This document shows, one piece after another, positions 33,310 to 42,178 of a stretch of DNA of 64,000 nt. A program made the position numbers and the translations under genes. The stretch is taken from the NCBI GenBank assembly GCA_965249205.1, contig CBDFLL010000002.1, positions 1 to 64,000 of the forward strand, read 5' to 3'. Within the stretch, counting starts at the first letter, position 1, and the number at the start of each line of letters is the position of its first letter. This stretch comes from JAQBVV01 sp965249205. Its GTDB lineage: Bacteria > Acidobacteriota > Vicinamibacteria > Vicinamibacterales > UBA2999. The notes under the pieces are model-generated. The model was given only the letters and a program-made list of their open reading frames with translations. It was not told the origin of the DNA and did not search any database.

Positions 33310-34500
33310 CTAGCGCTGCAGGCGAGCGAGGCGGCGGGAGACCGCTAGATCATCGGCACTGTCATCGCCGAGCGCGAGGTAACGGCGGAGCGCGTTCACA
33401 GCGAGAGGGACATGCCCGAGTCGTTCGGCGGCCTCGGCGAGATCGAGGAAGAGGCCCCGTTCCACTGGCGTCTGTTCAGCGGCCTGCAGCAGGACGCGCT
33501 CGGCGACAGGCGCATCGCCAGACCGCAACATCGCTCTGCCGTACAACATCAGTGTTTCGCCAGAGGCCCCAGCGGACGTTGCGTGGAGTTGCAGTGCTTC
33601 GATCGCTTTGCTCAGGGCGACACGACTGTCCTGGGGAGCCGGGGCTTCGAGCCACACTCGACCGAGCGCCGTGTAGACCGCCGGTTCATCCGGGAACCGT
33701 TCGGCGGCGCGTCCCAGGGTGAGCACGGCTGCGTCAGTTCGTCCCCCACGCGCGTAGGTCAGCCCGAGGTCGATGAGCCGTTCTGCGCGCGTTGGTTCGA
33801 GTGCCGCGAGCGCCTCGCGCTGCTCCAACGCGTCCTGTCCGCGCCCTCCGTGGTCGAAGATGGCGATCATCTCCTCGCGGGCCGCGACAAACGCCGGGTT
33901 GATTTCTACCGCACGCGCCAGTGTTTCCAACGCCTCCGCGTCCTGCCCGCCCTCGCGGAGGCACATGCCGAGCAGATAGAGCGCCTCGGTGAAGCCGTCG
34001 TCCAACCGAACCGCATCCCGTAACGGATCGAGCGCGCGCTCCGCGTCGCCATTCCTGTAGTAGGCGAGCGCCAGCTTGTACAGTACGCGCGGCGACCGGT
34101 CGTCGAGCACGACAAACGCCTCGTAGTGTTGCGACGCTTCTGCGTATCGGGCCATCGCTGCATTGACGTCCCCGAGCAGTTCGACTGGCTGTGGTGCGGC
34201 GGGGTCGAGCACAGTCGCGTCCTGCAGGTCACGGAGCGCGGCTGCAAACTCGCCACGTCGACGGTAGGTGTCGCCTCGTTTCAAATATGCCAGCATCGAG
34301 TCGCGCTTCAGCGCCAGGGCGCCGCTGAAGGCCTCGATCGCGCCGTATGTCTGGTCTTGCGACAGCGCGGCGTCACCGACTGCGATGAGGCGCTGATACT
34401 CCTGCTCCTGGCGGACGGCAGACCAGGCCAGTACAGTCCCCACCATCAGGGCGCCAAGACCTACCGACACGATCAGAAGACGTCTCATGGATACCGTCAT
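33310..34500 (-). CDS. membrane-anchored TPR-repeat protein
   Basis: 396 aa. An N-terminal transmembrane segment (LLIVSVGLGALMVGTVLAW) is followed by about nine tetratricopeptide repeats, for example YGAIEAFSGALALKRDS, AYLKRGDTYRRRGEFAAAL and VLYKLALAYYRNGDAERAL. Such proteins scaffold assemblies at the periplasmic face. It lies 75 bp downstream of the propeller protein and probably belongs to the S55 peptidase-propeller-TPR unit. The interval 33076-33309 downstream holds no recognisable gene. Confidence 0.8.
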   Translation of the reverse strand: MTVSMRRLLIVSVGLGALMVGTVLAWSAVRQEQEYQRLIAVGDAALSQDQTYGAIEAFSGALALKRDSMLAYLKRGDTYRRRGEFAAALRDLQDATVLDPAAPQPVELLGDVNAAMARYAEASQHYEAFVVLDDRSPRVLYKLALAYYRNGDAERALDPLRDAVRLDDGFTEALYLLGMCLREGGQDAEALETLARAVEINPAFVAAREEMIAIFDHGGRGQDALEQREALAALEPTRAERLIDLGLTYARGGRTDAAVLTLGRAAERFPDEPAVYTALGRVWLEAPAPQDSRVALSKAIEALQLHATSAGASGETLMLYGRAMLRSGDAPVAERVLLQAAEQTPVERGLFLDLAEAAERLGHVPLAVNALRRYLALGDDSADDLAVSRRLARLQR

Positions 34501-34575
34501 CCTATCAGGGCGGGGGTGGGATCCGGCGTGAACCCCGATGGCCCGAGCAGGACTCGATGGAGAGACCGGAGAGGT

Positions 34576-36840
34576 TCAGGGGCGCGCTGTCGCGGCCGGC
34601 ACGTCGCCCCTGGCGCTGGTCGTGTTGCTGAGCGCGTCGGTGGCACGGATGACCACACCGTCCGCGGTCTCGCTGTCCAGCGTCAGTTCGAACGCCTCCG
34701 TACGAGAATCGGCGATGCCGTCGGTGGGATAGATCGCATGCCAGCGATCACCATCCAACGAAAACTCGGCTTTTTGAATCGCTGAATCCTCATCCCGCAC
34801 ATCAAACGCGACCACCGTGCGGTCACCCTCGCGGCGGACGGCCGTGACGGTCACAGATGGCGGCGTGTTGTCGATCTCGAATGTGGTGCTCTCCATCGTG
34901 GCGATCAATGTGGAGTCAGGAGCGTTGGACGGCATGTCCGAGGCAACGACCTGGATCGTGTAGCGGCCATTGGGTACCGATGTCGTATCCCACACGAGCA
35001 GCGACACCGATAACTCACGCTGGAGCGGCTTCCATGCGGTGTCGCCTTCGCGTCGATACAGTACGTCGTAGCTCAGTTCGTCCTGGTCGGCGTCCTCGGC
35101 ACTCCACACGAACGTCAGGAGCCCCTTCTGATAGTCCTGGCGTCCCAGGGCGGGTGCACTGGTCGATGTGCCCCCTCGACCACGCTGGCTCTGTTCAGCC
35201 GCGCGCCGATCCGGCGTCTCTCCCTCGAACCCGGCGATGCCAGGATCGCCCGTCGGGAATGGGCGCTGGAACACCGTGCCGGGCGGATGGATTGTGATGG
35301 CCGTCACACGGGGACGCGTGTTGCGAGGCAAATACGCCGCCGTGACCGACGTCAATACGGGCGCCTCGGCGTCACCGGCTGACAGCTCTGCTCGCCACTG
35401 GAGGTATCGCGCGCGTGGGCTCGCGATAGCGCTGCCGGTCGCGTCGGTGTAGCTCGCGCTCCAGTCGCTCCATGTCTCATCGGGCGTCTCCGTGTTGCCC
35501 GATCGGGTGGCCACTTCAAGGCTCGCCCCGTCGGGGACGTGGGCCGCCCACTTGATAGCGCCCCACGCCGCCGACGCCTGCGCATCCCGAACGTCAGAAA
35601 CGTAAGTGCCGCGACCGGCGCGGGCGGCCGACAGCCCAAAGAGCTTTCCAGGATTCGACGTCGCGAACCGGATACCACCGTCGCCACCCGACAGGAGAGC
35701 TGTGACTTGCTGCACGGGCGCGCGCGCCACGAGCGTGGGCAGCATCGGATCGCCGGAGAGGCGATAGATCTTGCCCTCGTTGCCGGTGGCCACCATTACC
35801 GAGCCGTCAGGTTCAAACGCCATGTCGTACGGGGTATCGTCGTCCAGCTGCCAGATTAGATCCCATGCGCCATTCGGCAGGATGCGATACACCGCGCCAG
35901 CACCGGGCCCCTGGGTGGTCCGGGGCGTTGACTGCGCCGCCGGTTGGGCGGTGCTGGTGGACCCGTCAGTGACGATCGTGATCGAGACGTCGGTAGAGAC
36001 GGAGGCGGTCTGCTGCACCGGCGCGGTTTCCGGGGTCGGCGATGGCGTCGGTGCCTGAGCGGGTGCGGCTCGTCCGCGCACAGCGGCGACATAGATCTCG
36101 CCGTCGGCGTTGACTCGAACGGTACGAATCTCGTCGTAGGGCGAATCGAGAAGCACGAAAGGTCTGCCGGACGCGTCAATCTGGAACACGCGCCCGGGTG
36201 ATGCGGTCGCCGCCAGGAGGCGTTCTTCGCGATCGAAGGCGAGCGTCATCACGTGGGTCGCCTTGGTTTGGTAGAACGGCTCACCCTGTCCGTCAGGACC
36301 GATCTTGTAAATGACACCCGTGTCGCCAGTGCCTGCGAAGACGTTGCCCTCCGGATCGACCGCGAGACTCCAGATGTATCGATCGGTTGGATCAAAGAAC
36401 ACGGTGTCTGCGCCGGACTCGTCGACCTTGTAGATCTTGCCGTCAGGGGATGTGGCCACGTAGATACCGCCGCCGGGTGCCAACACGATCGCGTGCACCT
36501 CGAGTTCCTCGGCGTCAAAGAACACGGAGCCCTCGCCGCCGGCGTCAACGCGGTAGACCTGCCCTTCGTTTCCGCTGCCAACGAAGACGGCACCGTCAGG
36601 CGCGCTCGCGAGCGTCCAGAGAAACGGCGCATTCGATTCGTATTGCGGTGCCACTGCCGGTCCGAGCGTGAGTCGGCCGTAGGCATCGATCGACACATCC
36701 TCGATGTCGCCCTGCAAGAACTCGGCTTCAGTGGACACCTGCCAGAAGGTGGGCAGGGCCGCCTGGACGCCGACGATCGCGGCGCACACCACGCAGCACG
36801 CGAGCATCGCGCGGACATATCTCTGTGATGGAAGGTGCAT
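34576..36840 (-). CDS. exported beta-propeller protein with Ser/Thr/Pro-rich insertion
   Basis: 754 aa. A signal peptide (LACCVVCAAIVGVQAALP) is followed by propeller blades with repeating phrases such as APDGAVFVGSGNEGQVYRVD, GGIYVATSPDGKIYKVDESG and PEGNVFAGTGDTGVIYKIG. A low-complexity Pro/Thr/Ser stretch interrupts the propeller at about 265-310 (APTPSPTPETAPVQQ). The C-terminal third carries fibronectin/Ig-like modules (DELSYDVLYRREGDTAW). Ligand unknown. It starts 21 bp after the S55-peptidase stop, a pairing that suggests joint function. Confidence 0.8.
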   Translation of the reverse strand: MHLPSQRYVRAMLACCVVCAAIVGVQAALPTFWQVSTEAEFLQGDIEDVSIDAYGRLTLGPAVAPQYESNAPFLWTLASAPDGAVFVGSGNEGQVYRVDAGGEGSVFFDAEELEVHAIVLAPGGGIYVATSPDGKIYKVDESGADTVFFDPTDRYIWSLAVDPEGNVFAGTGDTGVIYKIGPDGQGEPFYQTKATHVMTLAFDREERLLAATASPGRVFQIDASGRPFVLLDSPYDEIRTVRVNADGEIYVAAVRGRAAPAQAPTPSPTPETAPVQQTASVSTDVSITIVTDGSTSTAQPAAQSTPRTTQGPGAGAVYRILPNGAWDLIWQLDDDTPYDMAFEPDGSVMVATGNEGKIYRLSGDPMLPTLVARAPVQQVTALLSGGDGGIRFATSNPGKLFGLSAARAGRGTYVSDVRDAQASAAWGAIKWAAHVPDGASLEVATRSGNTETPDETWSDWSASYTDATGSAIASPRARYLQWRAELSAGDAEAPVLTSVTAAYLPRNTRPRVTAITIHPPGTVFQRPFPTGDPGIAGFEGETPDRRAAEQSQRGRGGTSTSAPALGRQDYQKGLLTFVWSAEDADQDELSYDVLYRREGDTAWKPLQRELSVSLLVWDTTSVPNGRYTIQVVASDMPSNAPDSTLIATMESTTFEIDNTPPSVTVTAVRREGDRTVVAFDVRDEDSAIQKAEFSLDGDRWHAIYPTDGIADSRTEAFELTLDSETADGVVIRATDALSNTTSARGDVPAATARP

Positions 36841-36861
36841 ACTGGACTCCGCCCTGTTGGT

Positions 36862-38718
36862 CTATTCCTCGATCGCCAACGTCAGAGTGCGGGTTCCGGT
36901 GACGACGTGGTCGGTCGCAATGTCCCATTCGCCCAGCACGGCACTGCGCAGCGGTCTGAAGCTGCCGCCGTTTCGGTCTGATTCCAGGACGGCGATCACC
37001 GAGGAAGGCAGCGACGGGAGCGACTCGCCCGCGACAACGGCGCCGTTGTCGCGGCCAAGCAGGCGCACATAGAGGCGGTTGTGCTTGCGTGTGTCATTGA
37101 GGACGCGAATCATCTGCGGCAGCCCGCGTGCCTGGAGCGGCTGTATCTGGAGCTCACGGGCCTCCCATTGCGACAGCCGTGTACCGTCGGCCACCATGAT
37201 CGAGACGGTGCCGCGGGCCCTGGCCGGAATCTCTACCGGCAGCGTTCTCGTGACTTCTTCACCGCGATAGGTGCGAATCAGCATCTTGAGTTCGACCGTC
37301 GAGCCGGGCGCAGGGCGACGCCCGTCGACCCACACACGCTCAAGCGTGGCGGTGCGGGGTTGCTCGCTCGCCTCGATCTGAAGGTCGAGCCGTTCAAGCT
37401 CCACATCCTCGAATGCGTTGCGGAGCAGCACATTGATTGGCGCGACGACGTACGCGGCTGCGCCGAGCGAGGGCTGATCGCCGGTGAAGAGATCTTCGAA
37501 CTCGACGCTGTCGCGACCCTTGAGCGCAGCCGTGCCGCGAACCGTATAGCTCGCAACGCCGTTCTGTCGCTCATAGGAGTTCAGCGTGCTGAGTATGGAG
37601 AGATACGCCAACGTGGGGGTGAACAGGCGGTCGTTCACCATCGCCATCTCGAACGTCTCTGCGATCCCGCGTTCCGACGCCAGCGTGATGTGGACAGGAA
37701 TGAGCGCAGGACCGGCGCCGAGGGTGCCGGCGATCGTTGTCGCCCGGTCCTGCTCGATGACGCCGATCACCTCACCTGTGCTGGCAATCTTCGACGAATT
37801 CGCGAGGCTCGGCAGCACCGTCAGCACGTGGGCGCGGGTCATGGGGAACTGTGTCGGTCCGAGGCCGTAGAACGGATGGCCAAACGCGTAGACGCGATCT
37901 CCAACGATCTCGGTGACCGTACCCGTCGCGCCCATCTGGAGGTCGCCGCTCAAGAGGGCCACACCAACCGGGTCTCCTGGGCGCAACGGTTGGGCCGCCA
38001 CGGCATCCCCTGGGGCCTGCGCCGTCCGCGGAGCGAGGAAGGACGTGCCCGCGATCACCGGGACAAACCCTTGATCGCGGAAGACAGACACGAGCGGATC
38101 GATTGCGCCGGCGTCGAACCCGCCGAGTGTCAGGGGGGTCGCGATCGGGCGAAGCATCGTGCCGATACCCGGATTCACCCCCGCGTTGCCGAGGACCTGA
38201 ACATCGGCCGGGCTCTCGGCGAATGGGCGCACCCAGTTGAACGCCTGGCGGAGCGAAGCGCGCAAGCCCTCTGGCGTGAGCGGGACATCTACCGCCACGG
38301 GCGGCACTTGCAGGCGCGGTCCCGTGAAGGTCGCGGCGTCGGTCATCTCGCCGATCGGCGTGATGCCGGCAATCGCCTCCGTGGAGAATTGACCGAGGGA
38401 ATAGGAGACTGCGCCCACGAGCCGCCCGTCGATGTACACCGGGCTCCCGCTCATGCCCGCGATGACACCAGTCCTGGCCAGCGGCCCTCCCTCAAGACGC
38501 GCGAGAATCAAGTCGCGGCGCGGGCCGATGACGTTGTGGAGCACGCCGATGATGTGGGCCTGAAACTCGTCGAGGCGGTCGCCTTCGAACACCGTCCTGC
38601 CGATGCCGACCATGCCGGCCCGCAATTCATCGACCGGGAACGTCCGACTTTGGGCCGGAAGGCCGCCGACCAGAAACAGCAGGAGGGCGGCGCCGGTGGC
38701 AAGCGATCTCACGACCAT
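36862..38718 (-). CDS. SpoIVB peptidase S55 domain protein
   Basis: 618 aa. A signal peptide ends near GGLPAQS. The S55 domain follows directly: FPVDELRAGMVGIGRTVFEG, EFQAHIIGVLHNVIGPRRDL (candidate catalytic His) and GVIAGMSGSPVYIDGRLVGA (nucleophile Ser in GMSGSP, about residue 113). In Bacilli SpoIVB cleaves SpoIVFA during sporulation; S55 proteins in non-sporulating diderms are widespread and of unknown substrate. A GTG 18 nt upstream (38736) is also in frame. It leads the S55-propeller-TPR run and is divergent from the trp operon promoter. Confidence 0.88.
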   Translation of the reverse strand: MVVRSLATGAALLLFLVGGLPAQSRTFPVDELRAGMVGIGRTVFEGDRLDEFQAHIIGVLHNVIGPRRDLILARLEGGPLARTGVIAGMSGSPVYIDGRLVGAVSYSLGQFSTEAIAGITPIGEMTDAATFTGPRLQVPPVAVDVPLTPEGLRASLRQAFNWVRPFAESPADVQVLGNAGVNPGIGTMLRPIATPLTLGGFDAGAIDPLVSVFRDQGFVPVIAGTSFLAPRTAQAPGDAVAAQPLRPGDPVGVALLSGDLQMGATGTVTEIVGDRVYAFGHPFYGLGPTQFPMTRAHVLTVLPSLANSSKIASTGEVIGVIEQDRATTIAGTLGAGPALIPVHITLASERGIAETFEMAMVNDRLFTPTLAYLSILSTLNSYERQNGVASYTVRGTAALKGRDSVEFEDLFTGDQPSLGAAAYVVAPINVLLRNAFEDVELERLDLQIEASEQPRTATLERVWVDGRRPAPGSTVELKMLIRTYRGEEVTRTLPVEIPARARGTVSIMVADGTRLSQWEARELQIQPLQARGLPQMIRVLNDTRKHNRLYVRLLGRDNGAVVAGESLPSLPSSVIAVLESDRNGGSFRPLRSAVLGEWDIATDHVVTGTRTLTLAIEE

Positions 38719-38801
38719 TGGTTGAAGACTCAGCACTGGGCGACTCGTTTCTGACGATACGGGTAAACCGGTGAAACTGCAAGGATTCGGCGCCCCGGCC
38801 G

Positions 38802-38829
38802 TTGACAGTCACCGAACCCCTACGATAAA
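38802..38829 (+). promoter_or_regulatory. promoter of the aro/trp supraoperon
   Basis: A perfect -35 TTGACA (38802-38807) is followed after 13-16 bp by TACGAT/GATAAA (38821-38829), an acceptable -10 region. Transcription would start near 38836, some 14 nt before the trpL start codon. That leaves a leader of about 200 nt containing the leader peptide and attenuator before aroDE. Confidence 0.55.
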
Positions 38830-38849
38830 GTCAACGCTCTGTTTGAACA

Positions 38850-38948
38850 ATGATTATGCCGCGTTCCTTTACCTTCGTCGGGTCGTCGAACCACACCAGC
38901 AGCTGGTGGTGGTATCCGACTGCGACTGAAGGGGCGGCCAGCGTCTAA
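38850..38948 (+). CDS. trpL: trp operon leader peptide with three consecutive Trp
   Basis: A 32-codon ORF: ATG at 38850 (second in-frame ATG at 38856), stop TAA at 38946. Codons 19-21 (38904-38912) are TGG TGG TGG, giving the sequence SSWWWYPT. It is far too short for automatic ORF callers. Its stop codon lies between antiterminator strand 2 and terminator strand 3. A ribosome stalled on the Trp codons would therefore free strand 2, while one that reaches the stop would cover it. This is the arrangement of a Trp-sensing leader peptide. No strong Shine-Dalgarno is visible upstream. Confidence 0.85.
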   Translation: MIMPRSFTFVGSSNHTSSWWWYPTATEGAASV

Positions 38949-39008
38949 AAAACGCACACACTGAGCCACAACGACGCCTCTTCAGCCAACGGTTGAAGGG
39001 GCGTTTTT
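38902..39008 (+). promoter_or_regulatory. trp transcription attenuator (1:2, 2:3, 3:4 hairpins)
   Basis: Strand 1 GCTGG (38902-38906, overlapping the Trp codons) can pair with CCAGC (38938-38942). Strand 2 CTGAAGGGGCG (38926-38936) pairs over 11 bp, one G-U, with strand 3 CGCCTCTTCAG (38975-38985) to form an antiterminator. Strand 3 with its preceding A (38974-38984) pairs equally well with strand 4 TGAAGGGGCGT (38994-39004), followed by TTTTCGTTT, to form a Rho-independent terminator. Strands 2 and 4 are near-identical, so 2:3 and 3:4 exclude each other. High Trp should end transcription 33 bp before aroDE. Confidence 0.87.
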
Positions 39009-39040
39009 CGTTTGTGGGCTTCGTGCGACTGGCATTTGCG

Positions 39041-40546
39041 ATGACTCCTGCTTTGCTGTGTGAGACGGTAGCCGGCGCCACGATGGCTGAACTGATCGCG
39101 GCCCGTGACGTCGCGGCCTCGGCCGACATGGTCGACATGGTTGAGGTGCGTCTCGACGGTGTGCGGGATCTGGATGTGGCCGAGGCGCTTCATGGCGTGG
39201 CTCTGCCCGTCGTGGCCACGTGTCGTCCAGTGTGGGAGGGGGGACGATTCGACAGCAGTGAGGAGGAGCGCCATGGCGTGCTGGCCAGTGCGCTGGAGCA
39301 CGGTGCGGCGTACGTGGACATCGAATGGCAAGCGGGGTTCGACGAACTGATTCGCTCCAACAGCGAACGAGTTGTGGTCTCGTCACACGATTTCACGGGT
39401 GTGCCTCAGGATCTGGACACGCGAGCGCGTGCGATGCGAAACACGGGTGCCGCGCTTATCAAGGTCGCTGTATCGGCGGCGCGTCTTTCCGACACGCTGC
39501 CGCTGCTCGACGTTGCGAAAGGCGGAGACGCCGTCGTGGTTGGCATGGGGGACGCGGGCGTGCCGAGCCGCTTGCTGGCGTCGCGCTTCGGCTCGCGGTG
39601 GACCTACGCCGGTGACGGTGTCGCGCCGGGTCAGGTGCCCGCTGCCAGAATGCTGGGCCAGTTTCGATTTCGTTCGGTGAGCGCGCGGACAGCGCTGTAC
39701 GGCGTCGTCGGCAACAACGTGATGCATTCGGTGTCCCCCGCCATGCACAACGCCGCATTCGCTGAGGCGGGCCTCGACGCCGTGTACGTGCCGCTGCTGG
39801 CAGCGGACTTTGCTGATTTTCTGGCGTTCGCGAATGCGCTGGGTGTCGCTGGTGCCAGCGTGACGATTCCGTTCAAGCGCGACGCGCTCGACGCATCCGT
39901 GACGTCTGATGAGCTGACGCGCCGTGTTGGCGCCGCCAACACGCTTCGACGCGCGCCCGCCGGGTGGGAGGCGACCAACACGGATCTGGCGGGCTTTCTG
40001 GAGCCGCTGGATGCCGAGTGGGGAGCCGAGTTGCGTGGGCCGGCGGCGACGGCAGGGACACGGGTGTCGGTGCTCGGTGCGGGTGGCGCCGCAAGGGCGG
40101 TTATCGTGGCGCTGATGGCGAGGGGTGCAGACGTCACCGTTCATGCGCGGCTGCGTGAGAGGGCGCGGGCGCTTGCGACGTCCTTGGGAGTCGCCGCGGG
40201 GCCGTGGCCGCCAGTGGCGCGGTCGTGGGACCTGTTGGTGAACTGCACGCCGCTGGGGAGCGCGTCTGAACCGGACAGCTCGCCCCTGCCGGGCGGGCCG
40301 TTCGAGGGCCGGTTCGTCTACGACCTGACGTATAGACGGGGCGTGTCGCCCCTCGTGCAGGAGGCTCGGCAGGCCGGGTTGTCGACGTTGGATGGCTTGG
40401 CGATGTTGATCGCACAGGCCGAGCGGCAGTTCGAGTGGTGGACGGGACGGCGTCGTGCGACCGGCGTGATGCGGGAAGCGGCGGAAACTCAGGTTGAAGC
40501 GAAAGTCACGACGAGGGCGGTTGGCGGGGCCGCAGGAATCGACTGA
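39041..40546 (+). CDS. aroDE: fused type I 3-dehydroquinate dehydratase-shikimate dehydrogenase
   Basis: 501 aa, catalysing shikimate-pathway steps 3 and 4. The N-terminal TIM-barrel AroD domain (about 1-215) has EVRLDGV, SSHDF and the Schiff-base Lys in AALIKVAVSA. The C-terminal AroE domain (about 220-490) has GVVGNNVMHSVSPAMHNAAF (shikimate site), NTDLAGF and the NADP loop GAGGAARAVI. Fusion of this order is known from plants, Chlamydia, Planctomycetes and Acidobacteria. I use the ATG at 39041; earlier in-frame TTG/GTG codons overlap the terminator. It ends TGATG with the trpE start. Confidence 0.93.
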   Translation: MTPALLCETVAGATMAELIAARDVAASADMVDMVEVRLDGVRDLDVAEALHGVALPVVATCRPVWEGGRFDSSEEERHGVLASALEHGAAYVDIEWQAGFDELIRSNSERVVVSSHDFTGVPQDLDTRARAMRNTGAALIKVAVSAARLSDTLPLLDVAKGGDAVVVGMGDAGVPSRLLASRFGSRWTYAGDGVAPGQVPAARMLGQFRFRSVSARTALYGVVGNNVMHSVSPAMHNAAFAEAGLDAVYVPLLAADFADFLAFANALGVAGASVTIPFKRDALDASVTSDELTRRVGAANTLRRAPAGWEATNTDLAGFLEPLDAEWGAELRGPAATAGTRVSVLGAGGAARAVIVALMARGADVTVHARLRERARALATSLGVAAGPWPPVARSWDLLVNCTPLGSASEPDSSPLPGGPFEGRFVYDLTYRRGVSPLVQEARQAGLSTLDGLAMLIAQAERQFEWWTGRRRATGVMREAAETQVEAKVTTRAVGGAAGID

Positions 40547-42012
40547 TGCACATCACCACATTTGAGGACTTTCAGGCGCTCGCCACACGCGGCACCTTCG
40601 TGCCGGTCTACAAGGAAATCGCGGCAGACCTCCTGACGCCGGTCTCCGCTTTTCTGAAGGTCGCGGGGTATGCCGACCATGCCTTTCTGTTTGAGTCGGT
40701 TGAGGGTGGGGAACAGGTTGGGCGGTACTCGTTTCTGGGCAAGGATCCCTTCCTGATCGTCCGGGCCCGCGGCGGCAAAACGGTTGTCGATCGGGCGGGA
40801 CAGACCTCCGAGAGCGACCAGCCGTTCGTAGACGCGATTCGCGAGCTGATGGCCGACCTCCGCTCGCCCGTGATTCCGGGTCTACCGCGATTCACCGGGG
40901 GGGCGGTTGGATACCTCGGGTACGACGCCGCCGCATGGTTTGAGCCGGTGAAGCTGCAGGCGTCTGCCGACGTCGCCGACGAAGCGTGTTTCATGTTGTT
41001 TGACACCGTGCTTGTGTTCGACCACCTGCGGCACCAGATCCTGATCGTGGCGAATGCGCATATCGGTGGCGACCAGGATCTGGCGTCGCTCTATCAGTTT
41101 GCACGCGCGAGAATCGAGTTCGTCGAGCGAGAGTTGGATCGCACGCTCTCCGCGGTGCCCACGGCTCAGGCTGAACCGATTGCGATTACGTCGAACGTCA
41201 CGCGCGGCGATTTCGAAGACCGGGTGCGCGCGGCGAAGGAGTACATCGCCGCCGGGGACATCTATCAGGTCGTGCTGTCGCAGCGCTTCGAGACGCCGTT
41301 CGCCGCCGATCCGTTCACCGCGTACCGGGCGCTTCGTCATGTGAACCCATCGCCCTACATGTACTTCCTCCGCATGGGCGGCCGGACGATCGTCGGGTCA
41401 TCACCGGAGATGCTGGTGCGCGTGGAAGGCCAGAAGATTCAGACGCACCCGATCGCGGGGACGCGCCCTCGGGGTTCGACGGTTGACGAGGATCTGCGTC
41501 TGGCAGAGGAGCTGCTCGCCAATGAGAAGGAGCGCGCGGAGCACGTCATGCTCGTGGACCTTGGGCGCAACGACCTGGGGCGTGTCTCCGAATATGGCAC
41601 CGTGGAGGTGCCGACGTACATGACGGTCGAGCGCTATTCACACGTCATGCACCTGGTGTCGATCGTTGAGGGGCGGTTGTCCGATGCGCACGATCGGCTC
41701 GATGCCCTGGTGTCGTGCTTTCCGGCCGGCACGGTGTCCGGTGCGCCGAAGGTTCGCGCGATGGAGATCATTGCTGAACTCGAGAGCGGGCGGCGGGGCG
41801 TCTATGCGGGGGCGATCGGCTATCTGGATTGTGGCGGCGATCTCGATTTCTGCATCACGATTCGCACGGTGGTCATCGAGGATGGCCGCGCCTACGTGCA
41901 GGCCGGTGCGGGGATCGTCGCCGATTCCAATCCGGCGGCCGAGTACGAGGAAACGCGCGACAAAGCGCGCGCCGTTATTCAGGCGCTTGAGCTGGCTCAG
42001 CGCGGGTTGTAG
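40546..42012 (+). CDS. trpE: anthranilate synthase component I
   Basis: 488 aa, making anthranilate from chorismate with ammonia from TrpG. The N-terminal domain carries the Trp-binding LLES-like element (AFLFESVEGG, about 45-54), so allosteric feedback is likely. The chorismate-binding domain shows DIYQVVLSQRFE, HPIAGTRPRG, LLANEKERAEHVMLVDLGRND and PAGTVSGAPKVRAMEII. Translationally coupled to aroDE by one base. The TAG stop (42010-42012) is also the first three bases of an inserted repeat element separating it from trpG. Confidence 0.96.
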   Translation: MHITTFEDFQALATRGTFVPVYKEIAADLLTPVSAFLKVAGYADHAFLFESVEGGEQVGRYSFLGKDPFLIVRARGGKTVVDRAGQTSESDQPFVDAIRELMADLRSPVIPGLPRFTGGAVGYLGYDAAAWFEPVKLQASADVADEACFMLFDTVLVFDHLRHQILIVANAHIGGDQDLASLYQFARARIEFVERELDRTLSAVPTAQAEPIAITSNVTRGDFEDRVRAAKEYIAAGDIYQVVLSQRFETPFAADPFTAYRALRHVNPSPYMYFLRMGGRTIVGSSPEMLVRVEGQKIQTHPIAGTRPRGSTVDEDLRLAEELLANEKERAEHVMLVDLGRNDLGRVSEYGTVEVPTYMTVERYSHVMHLVSIVEGRLSDAHDRLDALVSCFPAGTVSGAPKVRAMEIIAELESGRRGVYAGAIGYLDCGGDLDFCITIRTVVIEDGRAYVQAGAGIVADSNPAAEYEETRDKARAVIQALELAQRGL

Positions 42013-42173
42013 TGACCTGTCCTTGTCATGGGTGAAGTGGATTTCGGAGCGCGGCGCTCGGCTGACCAGGCGCGACGACCGAGCATATTGGGCATATTCG
42101 AGGGAGGAGCAACGCCGGCAGTCGGGATGCCCCACCCGAAAGGCGTTTTGCTCATGACGAGGACAGGCCACTA
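42010..42173 (+). repeat. stop-codon-associated element C, 164 bp, between trpE and trpG
   Basis: Flanked by TA on both sides (42010-42011 and 42172-42173) and bounded by 19-bp imperfect terminal inverted repeats: GTGACCTGTCCTTGTCATG at 42012-42030 against the complement of 42153-42171 (17 of 19 match). The interior folds into hairpins, for example GAGCAACGCC with GGCGTTTTGCTC enclosing TCGGG/CCCGA. It has no ORF. Excision together with one TA leaves trpE ending TAG-ACCA-ATG, that is 4 nt before the trpG start. The first eight bases of its right end (GTGGCCTG) match the 51.3-kb element. Confidence 0.78.
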
Positions 42174-42178
42174 GACCA

